Shown here piece after piece: positions 61,193 through 64,000 of a stretch of DNA of 64,000 nt. Source of the stretch: Lachnospiraceae bacterium (GTDB taxonomy: Bacteria; Bacillota; Clostridia; Lachnospirales; Lachnospiraceae). A program made the position numbers and the translations under genes. The stretch spans positions 62,001 to 126,000 of the forward strand of contig CAJTHM010000019.1 of the NCBI GenBank assembly GCA_910576125.1, read 5' to 3'. Position 1 is the stretch's first letter. Every line of letters starts with the position of its first letter. The notes below the pieces were generated by a model. That model did no database searches. It was not told the DNA's origin and was given only the letters and a program-made list of their open reading frames with translations.

Positions 61193-61248
61193 CTACCAAC
61201 GGTAGAGAAGTAAAAAAAATGCTTTTTATAGGATTCTACCAAAAGTAT
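61193..61248. promoter_or_regulatory. Paired candidate operators of the HTH-ABC gene
   Basis: CTACCAACGGTAG (61193-61205, near-palindrome) and CTACCAAAAGTAT (61236-61248) share CTACCAA-N2-GTA. They precede the gene's start; a TATAAT (complement, 61163-61168) lies between them and the ATG. Confidence 0.5.
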
Positions 61249-61633
61249 AGCATGCTGCAATCTGATAATTTCAAGAATTTGTCCAGAACTTGCCCTTCCC
61301 CCAAGATTGCAAGCTACCTATATATTAATTATAAATCTTCAAACAAACTCTATCAACTAAGCAAACTTAATAATAGTCTCCCGACAAGATGCGATTGACA
61401 ATATCCCCGACAACCGGGAGGGAGAACAGATTATCGGCGGATATGGAGAGCAGGAATGACAATCAGCGAGGAGAATATTTATGTCAGGTAATCATGAAAC
61501 CATTATTTCAGCGGGAAATTCTGTGAAAAGATTTCCAACCGGACTGCAGGAATTATATCTGGATGTGTGTGAAGACGGTCAACCGCCAATCTGTCATCAA
61601 AGGCTTACTGGACATGGAAGGGAGGAAATCGTA
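61249..61633. other. Region with short debris
   Basis: Contains the tail of a lost gene near 61390-61460 (QDAIDNIPDNREGEQIIGGYGEQE) and an unassigned short frame from 61481. No intact gene. Confidence 0.4.
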
Positions 61634-61888
61634 ATGGAAAGAAATGAATTGCGTCTGCTGCTTGAGCAGGTAGCAGACGGGAAAATGCCGATTGATGCGG
61701 CCATGCTCTGGCTGAAGGAAGCCCCGTTCGAGGATCTGGGATTTGCAAAACTGGATTACCATCGGGCTACTGAAAGGCATCCTTGGCATGGCAGGCGGCA
61801 CATCCAAGCCTGCAGAAGCCTGGTACCGCGTCCGGAAGTCGTGGGCGGACGCTTCTTCGCAGAAAGGGGCGTTCAAGTCGCTGGATAA
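61634..61888 (+). pseudogene. larB: LarB N-terminal fragment
   Basis: MERNELRLLLEQVADGKMPIDAAMLWLKEAPFEDLGFAKLDYHRA matches the first 45 residues of LarB, the nickel-pincer cofactor carboxylase. The rest is replaced by endolysin sequence in another frame. Confidence 0.7.
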
Positions 61889-62185
61889 CGCAAAGAAATG
61901 TGCGGATGAGAATCCGGGGCATTCCGTGTTTGATGAATCCGGGAAGGTGGTGTACACCAGGACGGCAGCGTTCAAGCCGTATCTGGTGCGGGTATCCATC
62001 CCTGACCTGAACATCCGGAAAGGACCCGGTACTGACCATGCAAAGACCGGGAAATATACGGGAATCGGCACCTTTACGATTGTGGAAGAAGCGGACGGCA
62101 AGGGGCATCCAAGTGGGGGCTTTTGAAATCCTACCAGGGCAAACGCAACGGATGGGTGAGCCTTGATTTTGCAGAAAGAGTGTAA
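61796..62185 (+). pseudogene. Endolysin C-terminal remnant (SH3-type domain)
   Basis: AEAWYRVRKSWADASSQKGAFKSLDNAKKC and a bacterial SH3 domain (YLVRVSIPDLNIRKGPGTDHAKTGKYTG, TIVEEADGKG) are the C-terminus of a phage-type amidase/endolysin. A one-base loss near 62105 shifts the last 25 residues (WGLLKSYQGKRNGWVSLDFAERV) out of frame. The catalytic domain is missing. Confidence 0.75.
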
Positions 62186-62206
62186 AACCATGTAAGTTAT
62201 AATGGA

Positions 62207-62247
62207 CAGCCTGCAGAGCATAGTTTGTTCTGTGGGCTGTTTTTTTG
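62207..62247 (+). terminator. Terminator at the head of cassette copy 2
   Basis: CAGCCTGCAGA (62207-62217) pairs with TCTGTGGGCTG (62229-62239), followed by TTTTTTT. A matching hairpin stands at 23666-23702 in copy 1. Confidence 0.7.
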
Positions 62248-62304
62248 TTTTAATACCCCCTCAAAACGGCCTCCAAATCTCCGTATAGTGAGGAGGTGCT
62301 GACA

Positions 62305-62712
62305 GTGACAGGTGAACAGAAAGAAAAAATCATCCGTTTCCGCAGCATGGGGCGCGGCTATGCGGACATAGGGAAGGAGCTTGGCCTCCCAAAGGATACC
62401 GTCAAGAGCTTCTGCCGCAGGAACGGCCTCACTTCTGCGGACATCCTGGCAACAGACAATAAAGACAGATGCCGCGAATGCGGTGTGGAGATAAAGCAGC
62501 GTCCGAAGATGAAAAAGCAGGTGTTCTGCTGTAAAGCCTGCCGGGAGAAATGGTGGGCGGAACACCCGGAGCGGATTACGCAGAAGGCGGTCTATGAATT
62601 TACCTGTGCGAAATGCGGGAAGCCGTTCACTGCCTACGGGAATAAGAAAAGGAAATACTGCTCCCATGAATGCTACATAGCCGACCGGTTCGGAGGTGGC
62701 GGGAATGGATGA
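62305..62712 (+). CDS. HTH and zinc-finger protein of the recombinase cassette
   Basis: 135 aa, nearly identical to the product at 23761: HTH IIRFRSMGRGYADIGKELGLPKDTVKSFCRR and the two cysteine clusters. The GTG start is supported by GAGGAGGTGCTGACA, a better ribosome site than in copy 1. Confidence 0.82.
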   Translation: MTGEQKEKIIRFRSMGRGYADIGKELGLPKDTVKSFCRRNGLTSADILATDNKDRCRECGVEIKQRPKMKKQVFCCKACREKWWAEHPERITQKAVYEFTCAKCGKPFTAYGNKKRKYCSHECYIADRFGGGGNG

Positions 62713-62881
62713 GAAAGAATTTGAAGCGGAAAAGCTGTATTATATTTCCATGTCCATCGCTAAATCCATGCTCGAAAAAGGCATCATCGACGAGGAAGTA
62801 TTAGCCATAATTGATACAAAACTTCTGGAAATATACCGCCCGATTTCGGGTACATTACTGGCCGGAAAACCCTTGCTATAA
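62705..62881 (+). CDS. 58-aa SHOCT-like protein
   Basis: Counterpart of 24161 with changes such as KSMLEKG for RSMLRKG and EIYRPISG for EKYRPISG. Overlaps the upstream gene by 8 bp. Conservative substitutions between copies suggest it is under selection. Confidence 0.75.
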   Translation: MDEKEFEAEKLYYISMSIAKSMLEKGIIDEEVLAIIDTKLLEIYRPISGTLLAGKPLL

Positions 62882-62942
62882 AGCCGGTTCAGAGTGATAT
62901 ATGGTAAAGGCAGAAAGAACCTGCCTGGAAGGAAGTGATAAA

Positions 62943-64000
62943 ATGGCTAAAGTAAACAGGATAGAGCCGAAAATACCGGCTCTGAAAAAGCGGCAGAAGG
63001 TGGCGGCTTACGCCCGTGTTTCTATGGAAACGGACCGCCTTGCCCATTCCCTTTCCGCGCAGGTGAGCTACTACAATGACCTGATACAGGCGAACCCGGA
63101 ATGGGAATTTGCCGGGGTGTACGCAGATTTTGGGATCAGCGGCACCGGGACGGCAAAACGTGAGGAATGGGGCCGCCTCATTGCGGACTGCGAGGCAGGG
63201 AAAATCAACATTGTCCTGACCAAGAGCATATCGAGGTTTGCGAGGAACACGGTTGACCTGCTCTCCACGGTCCGGCATCTGAAGGAAATCGGCGTGGAGG
63301 TGCGGTTTGAAAAGGAGAATATCCATTCCTTTTCCGGAGACGGGGAGCTGATGCTCTCCATCCTTGCGTCCTTTGCGCAGGAGGAAGTGCGGTCGCTTTC
63401 GGAGAATTCCAAGTGGGGCATTCGCAAAACCTACCAGAACGGAACCGACGGCGTGAGGAACAAGAAAGTTCTCGGCTACCGCTACGATGGAGAGAAGTAT
63501 GTAGTAAAAGAGGACGAGGCAGAGGTTGTGAGATTTATCTTTGCACAGACTGCGGCAGGAGTGGCGGCGTCGGATATCCTTGCAGAGTTGAAAAAGCGAG
63601 GGGCAAAGTCCTGGCGGGGGTATGACTTCACTTACAGTCATCTGAACACCATTTTGAAAAACGAGATTTATATCGGTGACAGGCGGCTGCAGAAATGCTA
63701 TGTGGCAGACCCCATCAAGCATAACAAGGTGAAGAACAGGGGCGAGCTTCCGCAGTATTACATTTCAGAGTGCCATGAACCGATCATTGACAGAGACACT
63801 TTTGCAAAGGTTCAGGATATCCTGAAAGAACGGGCGGAGGCTGTGCCGACGTATCCATTTACGGGGAAAATAAAGTGCGGGGTATGCGGGCATCCGTTTA
63901 CGAGAAAGAAGGGCAGAGTCAAGGGGAAAACTTATATCCACTGGATCTGCCGCGGGAAGAAAGAGACGGGAATGACCTGCTCCAGCGTGAACTTCGGGGA
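62943..64000 (+). CDS. Large serine recombinase, runs off the window end
   Basis: 352 residues visible. Catalytic serine in AAYARVSMETDR near residue 28, arginine motif LTKSISRFARNTVDLL near 94, GDGELMLSILASFAQEE, recombinase domain (VLGYRYDGEKY, LNTILKNEIYIGDRRLQK) and zinc ribbon start CGVCGHPFTRKKGRVKGKTY. No defects in the visible part. Starts after GGAAGTGATAAA. The C-terminus lies outside. Confidence 0.92.
   Translation, partial: MAKVNRIEPKIPALKKRQKVAAYARVSMETDRLAHSLSAQVSYYNDLIQANPEWEFAGVYADFGISGTGTAKREEWGRLIADCEAGKINIVLTKSISRFARNTVDLLSTVRHLKEIGVEVRFEKENIHSFSGDGELMLSILASFAQEEVRSLSENSKWGIRKTYQNGTDGVRNKKVLGYRYDGEKYVVKEDEAEVVRFIFAQTAAGVAASDILAELKKRGAKSWRGYDFTYSHLNTILKNEIYIGDRRLQKCYVADPIKHNKVKNRGELPQYYISECHEPIIDRDTFAKVQDILKERAEAVPTYPFTGKIKCGVCGHPFTRKKGRVKGKTYIHWICRGKKETGMTCSSVNFG

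Larger units (their letters stand above)
62208..63110 (+). repeat. Duplicated recombinase-leader cassette, copy 2
   Basis: Same gene order and nearly identical DNA as 23666-24518, but with the 48 bp (63004-63051) that copy 1 lacks, so this copy has the full resolvase active site. Confidence 0.9.
19640..64000. mobile_element. Composite mobile region (nested serine-recombinase elements)
   Basis: From the broken amidase to the window end the DNA holds at least five serine-recombinase genes or pieces, relaxase and replication remnants, a MITE and many truncated genes, with sharp changes of base composition (AT-rich at 26-29 and 58.5-61 kb). The right end lies outside the window. It is probably several elements nested in one another rather than one unit. 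Confidence 0.7.

Overview
The window looks like a chromosome segment of a gut-type Clostridia, most likely a Lachnospiraceae. This is inferred from the gene families (class III fructose-bisphosphatase, YerC, DUF1836, M23/bactofilin pair, clostridial large serine recombinases), AGGAGG ribosome sites and moderately high GC in the core. No 16S gene or other species marker is present.

Core chromosome, about 1-19.6 kb. Lysine biosynthesis (dapA, dapB) precedes fbp, a lipoprotein, eukaryotic-type hisA, a degenerate LytM protein with a bactofilin, yerC, a DUF1836 regulator, an orphan ABC substrate-binding lipoprotein, an Xre-like regulator, an SPFH/zinc-ribbon protein, pcrA, a small acidic membrane protein, rlmD, a transglutaminase-like protein and tRNA-Ala(CGC). 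A YhhQ-type queuosine-precursor transporter and a radical-SAM protein follow on the minus strand, behind a consensus promoter and a structured leader that ends in an intrinsic terminator.

Accessory region, about 19.6 kb to the window end. It begins where a CwlD-like amidase gene is cut, and it is a mosaic of nested and decayed mobile DNA. It holds several large serine recombinases (intact, truncated and split), a duplicated recombinase-leader cassette (23.7 and 62.2 kb), and cargo with its own regulators: an AT-rich HTH-ABC exporter operon, an HMA metal-binding protein, a TetR-controlled pair of half-size ABC transporters, a TetR-flavodoxin unit, a TetR/aldo-keto reductase remnant, and a cluster with a sigma-like protein, a DUF6076-like protein and a PBECR/LPD3-like protein.

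At 43.8-54 kb an AgrA/AgrC-like two-component system stands before a row of small unrelated genes on one strand, including SUKH/SMI1, YwqG (DUF1963) and DUF2262 families. I read this as a toxin-less poly-immunity array. A 98-bp MITE-like element with TA target duplication interrupts the SUKH gene; a second copy lies at 32.2 kb, and removing the insert restores the frame exactly. From 54 to 58 kb lie remnants of a mobilizable plasmid-like element (parB, mob/pre, RepA-like ATPase, two sigma-like genes) with 49-bp inverted repeats. From 58.5 to 61.1 kb an AT-rich BceAB-like operon has its ATPase fused to an Xre HTH domain. The window ends inside another serine recombinase.
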